This document shows, in pieces, positions 31,501 to 40,494 of a stretch of DNA of 64,000 nucleotides. The notes below the pieces were generated by a model. It saw only the letters and a program-made list of their open reading frames with translations, was not told where the DNA came from and searched no databases. Numbering within the stretch: position 1 is the first letter of the stretch; the number at the start of each line of letters is the position of its first letter. Made by a program: the position numbers and the translations under genes. Source of the DNA: G963704535 sp963704535 (GTDB lineage: Bacteria; Chloroflexota; Chloroflexia; Chloroflexales; Roseiflexaceae); NCBI GenBank assembly GCA_963704535.1, contig OY969916.1, positions 6,138,001-6,202,000 on the forward strand. The letters are read 5' to 3'.

Positions 31501-33916
31501 CAGGCCGGCCATGCCGAGGCGCTCGCCGGTGCCGAGGCCGCGCTGGCGGCCCAGCACGAGACGCTCGCCGCAGCCCACGCCCGCGTGAGCGCCGCCGAGC
31601 AGGCGCTGACCGCAGCCACCACGGCGGCGGAGCAGGCCCGCGCCGAGCTGGAAGCCGCCCGCGCCGAGCGCTCCCGCTCCGACGAGACGATTGCGGTGGC
31701 CCGCCGCTCGCTTGCCGACGTCGAGGCCCGGCTGGAGACGCTGAGCCGTCTCCAGCGCAGCTTCGCCGGCGTCAAGGCGGCGATGCAATGGGCCGAGTCG
31801 CACGGGCGCGCCAGCTTCGCGCTGGTCTCCTCGCTCATTCGCACGCCGGCGCACCTGGAGACCGCCGTCGAGGTCGCGCTGGGGTCGCGCCTACAGAATA
31901 TCGTCGTCGAGCGCTGGAACGACGCCGAGGAAGCGATTGCGGCCCTCAAGCGCGGCGGACAGGGACGAGCCACATTTCTTCCACTCGATACGCTACGACC
32001 GCCGACCGCTGCCCGCCAACCGCCGGTGAAGCAGGATGGCGTGCTTGGTGTCGCGGCTGATCTGGTAGACTATGACCAGCCCTACCGTTCGGTAGTGCAA
32101 TATCTGTTGGGGCGCGTGCTAATTGTGCGTGAGCTGTCCACCGCGCGGTCAGAGCTAAACCAACTCTCTGGCGGCTGGACGATCGTCACGCTGGCGGGCG
32201 AGCAGGTCAGCAGCGGTGGGGCTGTGACCGGCGGGGCGCAGACGCGCGAAAGCGGCGCCCTGCGGCGCGAACGGGAGCTGCGCGAGCTGCCGGAGCAACT
32301 GGCCGCTCAACGGCATGTGCTGGCCGAGGCGCAACTGGCGCGCGAAGCGCTGGACACCCGCGCCGCTGCCGCCGAGCGGGCGTTACGAGAGGTCGAGACC
32401 GGACGGCGCCGCGCATCGCAGGAGCACGAGGCGCTGCGCGAGGCGCGCGACCGGGCGCGCCGCGCCGCCGAGCAAGCCGAAGCCGACCTGGCCTGGCAGC
32501 GGCGCCGCCATGTGCAGACCGAGACTGCCCTGAAGGATCTGGACGACCAGCAGGCTACGCTGCGCGACGAACAGGCCGCGCTGGAGGCGCGCGAGGGCGC
32601 GGCGCGGGCGCAACTGGCCGGGCTGCGTGCCGAGGAGCAGGCTCAGGGCACCGCTGATCAGGAGCTGCAGCAGCGGCTGGCCGGGCTGCGCGCCGCCGTT
32701 GCCGCCGCCGAGGGGGAGGCGCGCACCGAGCGTGTGCTCCTACAATCGCAACGCCACAACCTGGCGCGCCTGGAGGAGCAGCGCACTGCGGGCGCACGAC
32801 GCCTGGAGGAGCTTGCCGGCGAGCGAGAGGCGTTGGCGGCGCACAATCGGGCGCTGGCAACCTCACACGCCGAACTGCTAAACCAGATCGACGAACTCCG
32901 GCGCCGGATCGGTCCGGCCGAGATCGAACTGGAGGCACTGGAGTCATCCCAGGCGACCCTGGAGCACCGCGAGGCCGAGCTGACCGCCGCCCTGCTCGAC
33001 GGCGAGGCCGCCCACGGCCGCGCCTCCGTCGATGTCCAACGCGCCCGCGACCGCCTCGACGCACTCTGGGAGCGCGCCGCCGCCGACGACATCGATATCG
33101 AAACCGTGACACAAGAGACCACAGAGCGTAAGGGCGTATTGCATACGCCCCCCGAAGAACTCGTAGGGCCGTCCCTCCGTGGCGGCCCCCACGAGACCCA
33201 GGAACCCCAAGAACCCGTAGACGCCACCTCCGACACCCCCACCCTCGCCGAGCAGAATCGAGCGCATGCGTGAGCGCATCCGGCGGCTTGGCGTCGTCAA
33301 CCCGCTCGCCCTTGAGGAGTACGAGGAAGCATCTGAGCGCCACACCTTCCTGACGACCCAGATCGACGACCTGCGCCGGGCCGAGGCGGCACTGCGCGAG
33401 CTGATCGCCGAACTTGACGGGGCGATGCGAACGCGCTTCGAGGCCACGTTCCAGGCCGTCGCCGCCGAGTTCGAGCGCAGCTTCACCCGGCTGTTCGGCG
33501 GCGGGCACGCGCAGTTGACGCTGGTCCACCCAAACGGCAACGGCGCCAGCGAAGAAGGCGTCGATGGCTTGGGAGTCGAGATCGTGGCCCGGCCGCCCGG
33601 CAAACGCCAGCAAACCCTCTCGCTCCTATCCGGCGGCGAGCGCTCGCTAACTGCGGCGGCGCTGCTGTTCGCGATCCTGAAAGTCAACCCCTCGCCGTTC
33701 TGCATCCTCGACGAGGTCGATGCCGCGCTGGACGAGACCAACGTCGGCCGGTTCCGCGACGCGCTGACCGACCTGTCCCAGCAGACCCAATTCTTGCTCG
33801 TGACCCACAATCGTGGCACAATCGAGGCCGCCGACACGATCTACGGCGTCACCATGGGCGAGGACGGCGCATCGACGGTCCTCTCACTCCAGATAGAGGA
33901 GCTGGTCGAGGATTGA
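28582..33916 (+). CDS. smc: Chromosome segregation ATPase SMC, with intein and frameshift
   Basis: SMC is the ring-forming ATPase that compacts chromosomes with ScpA and ScpB. The start is GTG 28582 (MYLKRLEIQGFKTFATRTVF). Walker A GPNGSGK is cut by an intein (28693-30375) and resumes as SNIADAVRWVLGEQSYA. Two coiled coils flank a hinge (about 31,770-32,250; SFAGVKAAMQWAESHGRASF and LGSRLQNIVVERW). The first frame stops at 33273 after a repeat-like insert. The C-terminal head continues in the next frame: ERMRERIRRLGVVNPLALEE, LLSGGERSLTAAALLFAI (signature) and CILDEVDAALDETNVGRF (Walker B). One extra base lies somewhere in 33217-33270. smc is normally essential, so a sequence error or unusual decoding is more likely than loss. 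Confidence 0.93.
28693..30375 (+). mobile_element. Class 1 intein with LAGLIDADG endonuclease inside SMC Walker A
   Basis: A 561-residue protein-splicing element begins at Cys38 and ends His-Asn before Ser599, between Lys37 and Ser of GSGKS. Block A is CLEGSALVTLADG and block B is VTATPYHPLF with the TxxH motif. Two dodecapeptide endonuclease motifs are LGLIIAEGY (near residue 274) and FLSGLFEGDGH (near residue 370), each with an acidic residue. Block F is YDLSIAETHNFVANN and block G is IIVHN. All residues for class 1 splicing and homing are present, so it is probably active. The first ~1,300 bases are AT-richer than the flanking smc, which suggests transfer. Confidence 0.93.
33109..33245 (+). 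repeat. Repeat-like insertion inside the smc coding frame
   Basis: Between the second coiled coil (ending AAADDIDIE) and the C-terminal head lies a stretch that reads as a low-complexity, Pro/Glu/Thr-rich peptide. At DNA level it holds GGGCGTAT-TGC-ATACGCCC, a palindrome, and GTAGGGCCGTCCCTCCGTGG with CGGCCCCCACGAGACCC. These look like the intergenic GCCTACAGGG and GGCGGCCACGG repeats at 18,300 and 24,580. The frame shift of smc lies at or just after this insert. Confidence 0.6.
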
Positions 33917-33969
33917 CGAGCAGGCGCATGCGCGGTATGCTAGGGCGCCGGTGGGCGAACACGTTGCAA

Positions 33970-34180
33970 ATTAATGGCGACCCTACCGCCGGTGAAAATC
34001 ATCGCCGCCGGGACGATCTTCAATGAAAATCATCGCCGCCGGGACGATCTTCAATGAAAATCATCGCCGTAGGGGCGACCCTTGCGGTCGCCCGCGATGA
34101 GGGTCATTGATATCCGCCGCGATCAGCGCCGGCATCGTCAACACTGGGGGCAACCGCAAGGGATTGCCCCTACGTCAGCG
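33970..34180. repeat. Tandem AAAATCATCGCC repeat and rearranged copies
   Basis: A ~38-base unit containing GAAAATCATCGCCGCCGGGA and CGATCTTCAAT is present two and a half times in tandem. GGGGCGACC-CTTGC-GGTCGCCC and GGGGGCAACCGCAAGGG palindromes follow. It belongs with the clusters at 21,873 and 36,960. The whole 33917-34229 spacer is repeat-like. No gene is seen. Confidence 0.65.
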
Positions 34181-34229
34181 GAGGCGATGACCGCGCTGCT
34201 TTCGGCACCAACGTTGCGCTATTTGACCT

Positions 34230-36209
34230 ATGAGAATCGCGACCGACTATACAATCTCCGCTACCAGGATGCGCGCCATACGGCGCGCAATCGATTGGCG
34301 CGCCGACCTGCCACCGCTCCTGCTAGTGCTGTTGCTCACCGCCGTAGCCACGATCCTGGCCTACCGTGTGCCGACCAACAGCCACCTTGAACTGGGCACC
34401 AGCTACGCGCGACCCTACCTGAGCGGCTTCACCGAGCCAGAAGCGAACCAGCAGTACGACTACGCCTTCACCACCGCCGACGCCGAGATACGCTTTCCCG
34501 GCGTCGGCACCGGGGTCCACCGTCTGCGCGTGCGGATGACCGGGCCGGCCGGAGTCGCGCCGCCCCAACTGACCCTCCAAGCCGATCGGCGCGTCGTCGG
34601 TAGCTTCACCCTGCGCCCGCACCCGGCCACCTATCACCTGCTGGCCCCCAGCGACGGCGACCTGGCCGTGCGCTGGTTCAGCCCCACCTTTGTGCCCGGC
34701 GGCGACGATACCCGGCGGGTCGGGGTGGTGGTCGATTGGGCCGCCGCGCAGCCGCTCCAGGTCCACGCCGCGCCAGGCCAGTTGCTCAACTTGCTGGCCG
34801 TCGCGCTGCTCTCCTACCTGCTGCTGCGCCAGTTGGGGCTGCGCCCGCCCGGCGCGCTGGCGCTGGCCGGGCTGGCCGTGCTGGCGCTGGCCGGGCTGCT
34901 GGCCACCGAGCGGATCTGGTGGACGATCTACACGCCCCGACTGGCTGGCCTGCTGCTGGGGCTCAACCTGGCGCTGCCGCCCGCGCGGGCGCTGACGCGC
35001 TGGGCTTGGGCGCGCGGCGGCGTTGCCCTCGATGCGCGCGGCGAACGCTGGCTCTGGCGCATCCTGATGCTGGCCGCGCTGGTCAAGATCGGCGGCGTGA
35101 TCTACCCGCAGATCATCGTGTTCGACGAACGCTGGCACGTCCCGCGCACCCAGATGGTGCTGGACGGCCAGTTCGTAGACCTGATCGTGCCCAGCCGGGT
35201 CACGCTGCTTGGCGCGACGGTCGGCCTCGAAGGCGGCCACTTCCCATACTCACCGCTCTGGTACCTGCTCACCGCCCCGCTCGGCATGCTCGGCGCCGAC
35301 CTGGGCATCGCCTCAAACGTGCTAAACGCCGCACTGGATGTCTCACGCAGCCTGCTGATCGCCTACCTGGCCCTGCGCCTGTTCGAGAGCCGCCGCGCCG
35401 CGCTCTTCGCGGCCGGCATCTACCACCTGCTGCCGATGCCCTACTACCTGCTTTCCTGGGGCAACTGGCCGACCCAACTTGGGCTGTGGGGCGCGCTGCT
35501 GCTGATCGCCATCGTCGCGGCAACGTTCGAGCGCCCCGGCGACCGGCGCACACTAGCCCTGCTGACGGCCGCCGCCGCGCTCGCCATGCTGACCTACACC
35601 GTCGTCGGCATTGTCGCCTTCACCATGATCGGGATGCTGGCCCTGATGGAATGGCTGCGCCGGCGCGACCCGGAAGGAGTACTGCGCGGGAGGACCATGA
35701 TCGTCGCCCTGATCGCCGCCGAGCTGATCGCCTTCCTGGCCTATCATATCTGGTACGTGCCCACGATCCTCGCGCAGACGCTGCCGGCAATCACGCAGGC
35801 CGTCGCCAGCGACCACGAGCTGGACGGGGCGCCCAAGGCCGGGCTGCTCGCCAACCTGGGCTGGAACTGGGGCTACGCCCAGAATCACCTGACCTGGGCG
35901 GTGATCCCGCTGATCCCGATCGGCCTGGTGCTGGCGTGGCGGCGGGCAGGTCGGGCGCGCGGGCTGCTGGTGGCCTGGGCGCTGATCCTGCCGGTCTACT
36001 CGCTGTTTAGCTGGCTCGTCGCCGACATGATCTTCAAGCATCTCTTCTTCCTGCTGCCGCTGGTCGCGCTCTGCATGGGCCTGGTCCACGCGGCGCTGTG
36101 GTCGCGCGGCAGATGGGCCGGCCGGCTGGTCTCGGTCGCCACGCTGCTGTACCTGGCGGCGTTCTGCTTCGAGCGCTGGTACGGCTATATTATGATCAAA
36201 CGGCACTAG
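34230..36209 (+). CDS. Polytopic membrane protein, GT-C glycosyltransferase-like
   Basis: A ~659-residue membrane protein. One N-terminal helix (LPPLLLVLLLTAVATILAY) is followed by a ~150-residue beta-rich outer domain (AEIRFPGVGTGVHRLRVRMT) and then about ten hydrophobic segments. IIVFDERWHVPRTQMVLDG has the acidic pair often found in the first outer loop of GT-C transferases, and HFPYSPLWYLLTAPLG is also typical. GT-C enzymes move sugars from lipid-linked donors to proteins or glycans at the membrane. Donor and acceptor cannot be told. Start choice is uncertain: ATG 34230 or ATG 34269, neither with a good ribosome site. Confidence 0.65.
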   Translation: MRIATDYTISATRMRAIRRAIDWRADLPPLLLVLLLTAVATILAYRVPTNSHLELGTSYARPYLSGFTEPEANQQYDYAFTTADAEIRFPGVGTGVHRLRVRMTGPAGVAPPQLTLQADRRVVGSFTLRPHPATYHLLAPSDGDLAVRWFSPTFVPGGDDTRRVGVVVDWAAAQPLQVHAAPGQLLNLLAVALLSYLLLRQLGLRPPGALALAGLAVLALAGLLATERIWWTIYTPRLAGLLLGLNLALPPARALTRWAWARGGVALDARGERWLWRILMLAALVKIGGVIYPQIIVFDERWHVPRTQMVLDGQFVDLIVPSRVTLLGATVGLEGGHFPYSPLWYLLTAPLGMLGADLGIASNVLNAALDVSRSLLIAYLALRLFESRRAALFAAGIYHLLPMPYYLLSWGNWPTQLGLWGALLLIAIVAATFERPGDRRTLALLTAAAALAMLTYTVVGIVAFTMIGMLALMEWLRRRDPEGVLRGRTMIVALIAAELIAFLAYHIWYVPTILAQTLPAITQAVASDHELDGAPKAGLLANLGWNWGYAQNHLTWAVIPLIPIGLVLAWRRAGRARGLLVAWALILPVYSLFSWLVADMIFKHLFFLLPLVALCMGLVHAALWSRGRWAGRLVSVATLLYLAAFCFERWYGYIMIKRH

Positions 36210-36216
36210 CGTGAAA

Positions 36217-36262
36217 TAGGGGGAGTTTGAGGGGGCCGCCCCTCAAGAAAAACCCTACTCAC
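36217..36262. repeat. Interspersed hairpin repeat
   Basis: GGGGGAGTTTGAGGGG followed by GCCGCCCCTCAAG is one copy of the common hairpin family. It lies between the GT-C-like gene and the HAD phosphatase gene. Confidence 0.65.
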
Positions 36263-36281
36263 GATCTTTCTTTATAGCACC

Positions 36282-36956
36282 ATGAGATATGACTTCGACG
36301 CCGCCATCTTCGACATGGACGGCACGCTGACCAATAACATGCGCCTGCACTTCAACTCATTCGTCCAGTTCGGCGCCCGCTACGACTTGCAACTGCCCAC
36401 GCCGGAGGCCGGCGCCAGCCTGATTGGCCTACGCAACAGCGAAATAATGCCGGTGCTGTTTGGCCGTGAGTTAACGGTTGAGGAGATCAGGCGCTATGAG
36501 GCCGAGAAGGAAGCGATCTACCATGCCCTGATCGGCGCTGGGATCGTGCCGGTAGCCGGGCTGCGCCGCCTGCTCCAGGTACTCCAGGCGCGCGGCATCC
36601 CCGCCGCCGTCGCCACATCGGCGCCGTCCGTCAACGTGCCGCTGACCCTGCGCGCACTCGAGATCGCCGAATACTTCCAGACCATCGTGCTGGGGGACGA
36701 AGTGCCGCGTGGCAAACCGGCGCCGGATATCTTTCTGGAGGCCGCCCGGCGCCTCGGCCACCCCCCCGATCGCTGCATAGTCTTCGAGGACGCCTACGCC
36801 GGGGTCGCCGCCGCCAAGGCCGCCGGCATGCGCTGCATCGCCCTCGCCACCACTCACACCGCCGAAGAGCTGCGCGCCAACACCGCAGCCGATGTGATCG
36901 TGCATGATTATGAAGAGTTTCTCGCGCCCGCCGCAGTGGACAATGGTGGTTGTTAG
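36282..36956 (+). CDS. HAD-superfamily phosphatase, beta-phosphoglucomutase-like
   Basis: A 224-residue cytosolic hydrolase of HAD subfamily I with a helical cap. Motif I is FDMDGTLTN with the nucleophile aspartate. Motif II is AVATSAPS, motif III is the lysine in RGKPAPDIFLEAA, and motif IV is VFEDAYAGVAAAKAAGM. The set matches sugar-phosphate phosphatases and beta-phosphoglucomutases, but the exact substrate is open. There is no strong ribosome site at ATG 36282. It may be cotranscribed with the preceding membrane protein. Confidence 0.88.
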   Translation: MRYDFDAAIFDMDGTLTNNMRLHFNSFVQFGARYDLQLPTPEAGASLIGLRNSEIMPVLFGRELTVEEIRRYEAEKEAIYHALIGAGIVPVAGLRRLLQVLQARGIPAAVATSAPSVNVPLTLRALEIAEYFQTIVLGDEVPRGKPAPDIFLEAARRLGHPPDRCIVFEDAYAGVAAAKAAGMRCIALATTHTAEELRANTAADVIVHDYEEFLAPAAVDNGGC

Positions 36957-37138
36957 CGGGGCACAAATCGCCCGCGACAGTGTCGCGCCGACCCACAACG
37001 AACATCAACGCGGAGGGGCGATCCTCGTGATCGCCCGCATTGATCGCGACGATCGCCCGCATTGATCGCGATGATCGCCCGCATTGACCGCGACAATATC
37101 GCCGTGTTCGCCCGCGACAATATCAATGCCCTCATCGC
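36957..37138. repeat. GATCGCCCGCATTGA minisatellite-like cluster
   Basis: Units of ATTGATCGCGA and GATCGCCCGC are repeated about four times with small changes, followed by CGACAATATCGCC and CGCGACAATATCAATGCC. The family resembles the clusters at 21,873 and 33,970. The IS element has landed at the right edge of this cluster. Confidence 0.65.
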
Positions 37139-37159
37139 GGGCGAATACAAGATTCGCCC
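37139..37159. repeat. Left 21-bp palindromic direct repeat flanking the IS
   Basis: GGGCGAAT, five bases, then ATTCGCCC. An identical copy lies at 38581-38601, directly after the other end of the IS. The pair is either a long target duplication or two pre-existing copies of a palindromic repeat. Confidence 0.8.
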
Positions 37160-38580
37160 ATGTGTATCAAGCTAAAGCAGCCTCAGTCAGATCGAGCAGG
37201 AGTTGATAGGTATGCGGCGTCTTTTTGCTCTTATTGATGCGACAACCACCCACCAGACAGCCGACGATCAGCTCGAGTGCCTCGGCCAACCGAGCTTCGC
37301 ATCGCAGCGCGATTGCCAGACAGATCGCGTGCTTGCGCACTGTCGCCGCCGCTTTGGTCAAGCTCCGATCCGCATACGCCCACAATCCCACCAGCAGGAT
37401 CCAATGTTGCACTATCATCGCCAGCAGCTTGGCATACAGCTCACACAGAATCGCTCCTGCTTTGGCACTGCGCCACTGATCGATCTGCCCCTGGCTCTTC
37501 CACAACTTCCACAGCAACTCGATTTGCCAGCGACAGCGCCCCAATACCAGCGCTTCTTGCACACTCAACAGCTCAGAAGGCACATTGGTGACAAAGAGCG
37601 TCCACTCCGCCACCGCCATCTGCACCGCGTTGGGCTGCCGTCCACGCCGTTTGGCCTCCTCACGCAACCGTCGCCGCCGCTGATCAGCCACTTCCTGCGC
37701 CACACGCATCGCCAGCAACCGGCAGTGCAACTGCTTCTTTGCGCCCAAGCGGATCGGCACATCCACCGTGGCACTCTGTTGCGCGGCCAAAAAGCTCGGC
37801 AGATCGAGGCGTCGACCGTCCTGGTCAGTCATAGCCGTGGTAATCTGCACCCTGGTCAGCCAGTAGCCATTGTCCTGACCAATGTTGTGCAACACCTCCA
37901 GGTCGAAAAAGCCCAGGTCGGCAATCCGCAAGGCGCCTGCACCTATCGGCTGTTCCTGCACCAGCAGCGCGCGATCGGAGGTCAGAGCGTGATCGGTGAA
38001 GGGTCCGTTCAGCGCGCCAGTGGTCAAATCGAGGCGCGCGCTGAGTTTCAAGCGCGCGACCGCGTCGCTGTGAGTATTCTGGTTGCCGCTGCCGCGCCAG
38101 ATATGTGCCAAGGTGCTGGGCAAACTAATCAGCGTGCTGTCTTGGATAAGACGCCGTTGAAACGGGAGAGCACAGGCAGAGCGAGAGGGTCAGCGGCCAG
38201 GACGGAGGAGGTGGCGGCATCGAGCACCTCGAGCAAACAGGCGGCGCCGACCTCGGTCAAGCGCTGGTCGAGGCCTTGGGGCGAAATGGTCAGGCCCAAG
38301 GCAGCAGCGGTCTGGGCCAGTTCTTCGCGGGTGGCTTCGGGATTGGCCAGAAAGCCCAAGACCAAGGTCTGGGTGAACAGCGCACCAGTCATCTTGGAGG
38401 AGCGTTGCACGAAGCCGGTGGCGCGTGCGGCAGCATCGGCTACGGTGGTCAGGACGGTTTGCATGGCTTGTGTCACCTGTGGTATGGTTGCCATCGGGAG
38501 GCTCCTTGCATCATATGAGTGGTAACTATCGGACATGATGCCACAGGAGCCTCCTGCTGTCAGATTAGCTTGATACACAT
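37160..38580 (-). mobile_element. IS4-family-like insertion sequence, 1421 bp
   Basis: Perfect 16-bp terminal inverted repeats bound it: ATGTGTATCAAGCTAA at 37160-37175 and its complement at 38565-38580. Identical 21-bp palindromic repeats lie outside both ends. It carries one transposase gene in two frames. The transposase stop codon lies within the left inverted repeat. Confidence 0.88.
37167..38494 (-). pseudogene. IS4-family transposase, frameshifted
   Basis: DDE transposase in two pieces. The first runs from ATG 38494 (MATIPQVTQAMQTVLTTVAD, AGGAG 8 bases upstream) to FNGVLSKTAR. The second (37167-38123) holds LARLKLSARLDL-like sequence (VARLKLSARLDLTTG), IADLGFFDLEVL, and near the end GRCRWQIELLWKLWKSQG, the Y-R-E-K-like region of IS4 enzymes with the tyrosine replaced. 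A single missing base near 38146-38150 separates them. With it restored, the text reads FNGVLIQDSTLISLPSTLAH. The element is probably inactive unless this is a sequencing error. IS4 elements are not known for programmed frameshifting. Confidence 0.85.
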
Positions 38581-38601
38581 GGGCGAATACAAGATTCGCC
38601 C
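38581..38601. repeat. Right 21-bp palindromic direct repeat flanking the IS
   Basis: Identical copy of the palindrome at 37139-37159 (GGGCGAAT-n5-ATTCGCCC), directly abutting the right inverted repeat of the IS. Confidence 0.8.
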
Positions 38602-38713
38602 CAACACGATGGGATTAACGTTGATAACCTTGATACCGTAGACATCGGCCATCGCGAACCATGGAAATCCATGCCCCATCCGGCCCGATTATATGCTAAC
38701 GGTGAGGAACAGC

Positions 38714-40336
38714 ATGAGCGAGAACCGCGTCTCCGACCAGGTGATCGACCGTCTCCGCGCCAATCTCCGCGCTGCCGGCATCGCGCCGGTCGAGGCCGAC
38801 CTCCAGGGCATTATCGAGAAAGGCTTTCTGGATCGGCTGGCCGACTTCGAGCGGGCCATGGAGGGCATTCCATCCGACGTCGTCCCGAATTACCTAGCGG
38901 CTTGGGGCGAGGGTGCCGCCGCCCAGGCGCGCGCGCCAGCGGAACCGGCGCCGCCCCGAGCGCCTGACGCGCCGGGCGCGGCCCTCCACCTCGCGTCGAT
39001 CGCCCAGGTCGCTGGGCTGATCCGCTCGCGTCAGGTCTCGCCGGTCGAGCTGGCCCAGCAGACACTGGCGCGAATCGCCGAGCGCGACCCGCTGCTGAAC
39101 GCCTTCCAACTCGTCTTGGCCGATCGCGCGCTCGCCGCAGCCCGCCGCGCCGAGCAGCAGATCGCCGCCGGGGACTACCGCGGTCCATTGCACGGCGTGC
39201 CGATCGCCGTCAAGGATCTGCTGGCGCTTGCCGGCACGCCCACGACCGCCGGGTCGAAGAGCCTGGCCGGCCAGGTCGCCGACTTCGACGCCGCCGCCGT
39301 CGAGCGGCTGGAGGCGACCGGGGCGGTGATCGTCGGCAAGACCCGGCTGTCGGAGTTCGCCTACTCGCCCGGCTCGAACAACGCCCACTACGGCCCGACC
39401 CGCAACCCCTGGAACCACGAGCGCGACACCGGCGGGTCGAGCAGCGGCTCCGCGGCGGCGGTCGCCGATGGCCTGGCCTATGCGGCGCTTGGCTCCGACA
39501 CCGGCGGATCAATCCGCATCCCGGCCGCGTTCTGCGGCATCGTCGGGCTGAAGCCGACCTTTGGCCGGATCAGCCTGCACGGCGTGCTCCCGCTGGCCTG
39601 GTCGCTCGACCACCTCGGCCCACTGACGCGCAGCGTAGCCGACGCCGCGCTGCTGCTGGAGACGCTGGCCGGCTACGACCCGCGCGACCCGCGCACCCGC
39701 CAGATCGCCGTGCCGCCGGCGCGCCCTGACGCGGGAGTCGTCGGGCTGCGCGTCGGCGTGCTGCGGGATGACGGGACCGGCCGCCCGCTCGGCACCGACG
39801 AGGCACTGGGCGCATGGCACGCCAGCCTGGCTGCGCTTGAGCGTCACGGTGCGGAACTGATCCCTATCGACCTGCCGGAGATGGAGGAGCTGCGGCTGCT
39901 GAACGGCGCGCTGCTGGCGATCGAGGCGGCCGCCTACCACGAGCCAATGCTGCGTGAGCATCTCGACGACTACGGCGAGTTCGTGCGCCAGCGGCTCCTG
40001 GCGGCCTTCGCCTACGGCTCACGCGCATTCGTGCGCGCCCAGCAGGCGCGCGGCCTGATCCGGCGGCGCTACGAGGCGCTCTTCGAGCGCATCGATCTGC
40101 TCAGCACGCCGTCGCAGCCCGATGGCGCGCCGGCGCTGAACACCCCCGGCTGGACCACGTTCACCGGCCCGTTCAACACGCTGGGCTGGCCAGCGATCAG
40201 CGTGCCGGCCGGGCTGACCGCCACCGGACTCCCGCTCGGAATCCAATTGGTCGGCCAGCCCTGGGATGAGGCCACCGTCCTGCGCGCCGCCCACGTCGTC
40301 GAGGCCGAGGTGCGTCTGCCTGCGCGGAGAGAATAA
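38714..40336 (+). CDS. Amidase signature family hydrolase with N-terminal extension
   Basis: A ~540-residue amidase with the Ser-cisSer-Lys triad. The lysine is in HGVPIAVKDLLALAG, and the serines are in DTGGSSSGSAAAVADG and SDTGGSIRIPAAFCG. GLKPTFGRISLHGVLPLAWS is also typical. The family hydrolyses amides or feeds transamidation, and the substrate is not predictable. Residues 1-70 (DQVIDRLRANLRAAGIAP and FERAMEGIPSDVVPNYL) are a helical extension reminiscent of small amidase partner subunits such as AtzG. ATG 38714 has GAGG 7 bases upstream. No gatB or gatC is near, so it is unlikely to be GatA. Confidence 0.88.
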   Translation: MSENRVSDQVIDRLRANLRAAGIAPVEADLQGIIEKGFLDRLADFERAMEGIPSDVVPNYLAAWGEGAAAQARAPAEPAPPRAPDAPGAALHLASIAQVAGLIRSRQVSPVELAQQTLARIAERDPLLNAFQLVLADRALAAARRAEQQIAAGDYRGPLHGVPIAVKDLLALAGTPTTAGSKSLAGQVADFDAAAVERLEATGAVIVGKTRLSEFAYSPGSNNAHYGPTRNPWNHERDTGGSSSGSAAAVADGLAYAALGSDTGGSIRIPAAFCGIVGLKPTFGRISLHGVLPLAWSLDHLGPLTRSVADAALLLETLAGYDPRDPRTRQIAVPPARPDAGVVGLRVGVLRDDGTGRPLGTDEALGAWHASLAALERHGAELIPIDLPEMEELRLLNGALLAIEAAAYHEPMLREHLDDYGEFVRQRLLAAFAYGSRAFVRAQQARGLIRRRYEALFERIDLLSTPSQPDGAPALNTPGWTTFTGPFNTLGWPAISVPAGLTATGLPLGIQLVGQPWDEATVLRAAHVVEAEVRLPARRE

Positions 40337-40349
40337 TCGTCCGTCGTCA

Positions 40350-40492
40350 GAGCCTGTTTGAAAAGGGGGAGTTTGAGGGGGCCGCCCCTCAAGAAGCCCC
40401 TTTCCACAACGGATCGTAGACGAGACAAAGCCCTTTTCAAATAGTTTCTCAGTTGCGCCGCAACTGACAACGGACAACGGACCACTGACAGT
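40350..40492. repeat. Hairpin repeat followed by GACAACGGAC repeat
   Basis: GGGGGAGTTTGAGGGG with GCCGCCCCTCAAG, a diverged second half with CCCTTTTCAAATAG, and then AGTTGCGCCGCAACT (a palindrome) with GACAACGGACAACGGACC. It fills the spacer between the convergent amidase and ROK kinase genes. Confidence 0.65.
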
Positions 40493-40494
40493 GA

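Noticed and set aside
38129..38578. First transposase piece as a separate gene starting in the inverted repeat
   Set aside because: The GTG start inside the terminal repeat has no ribosome site. ATG 38494 has AGGAG, and the two pieces rejoin with one base.
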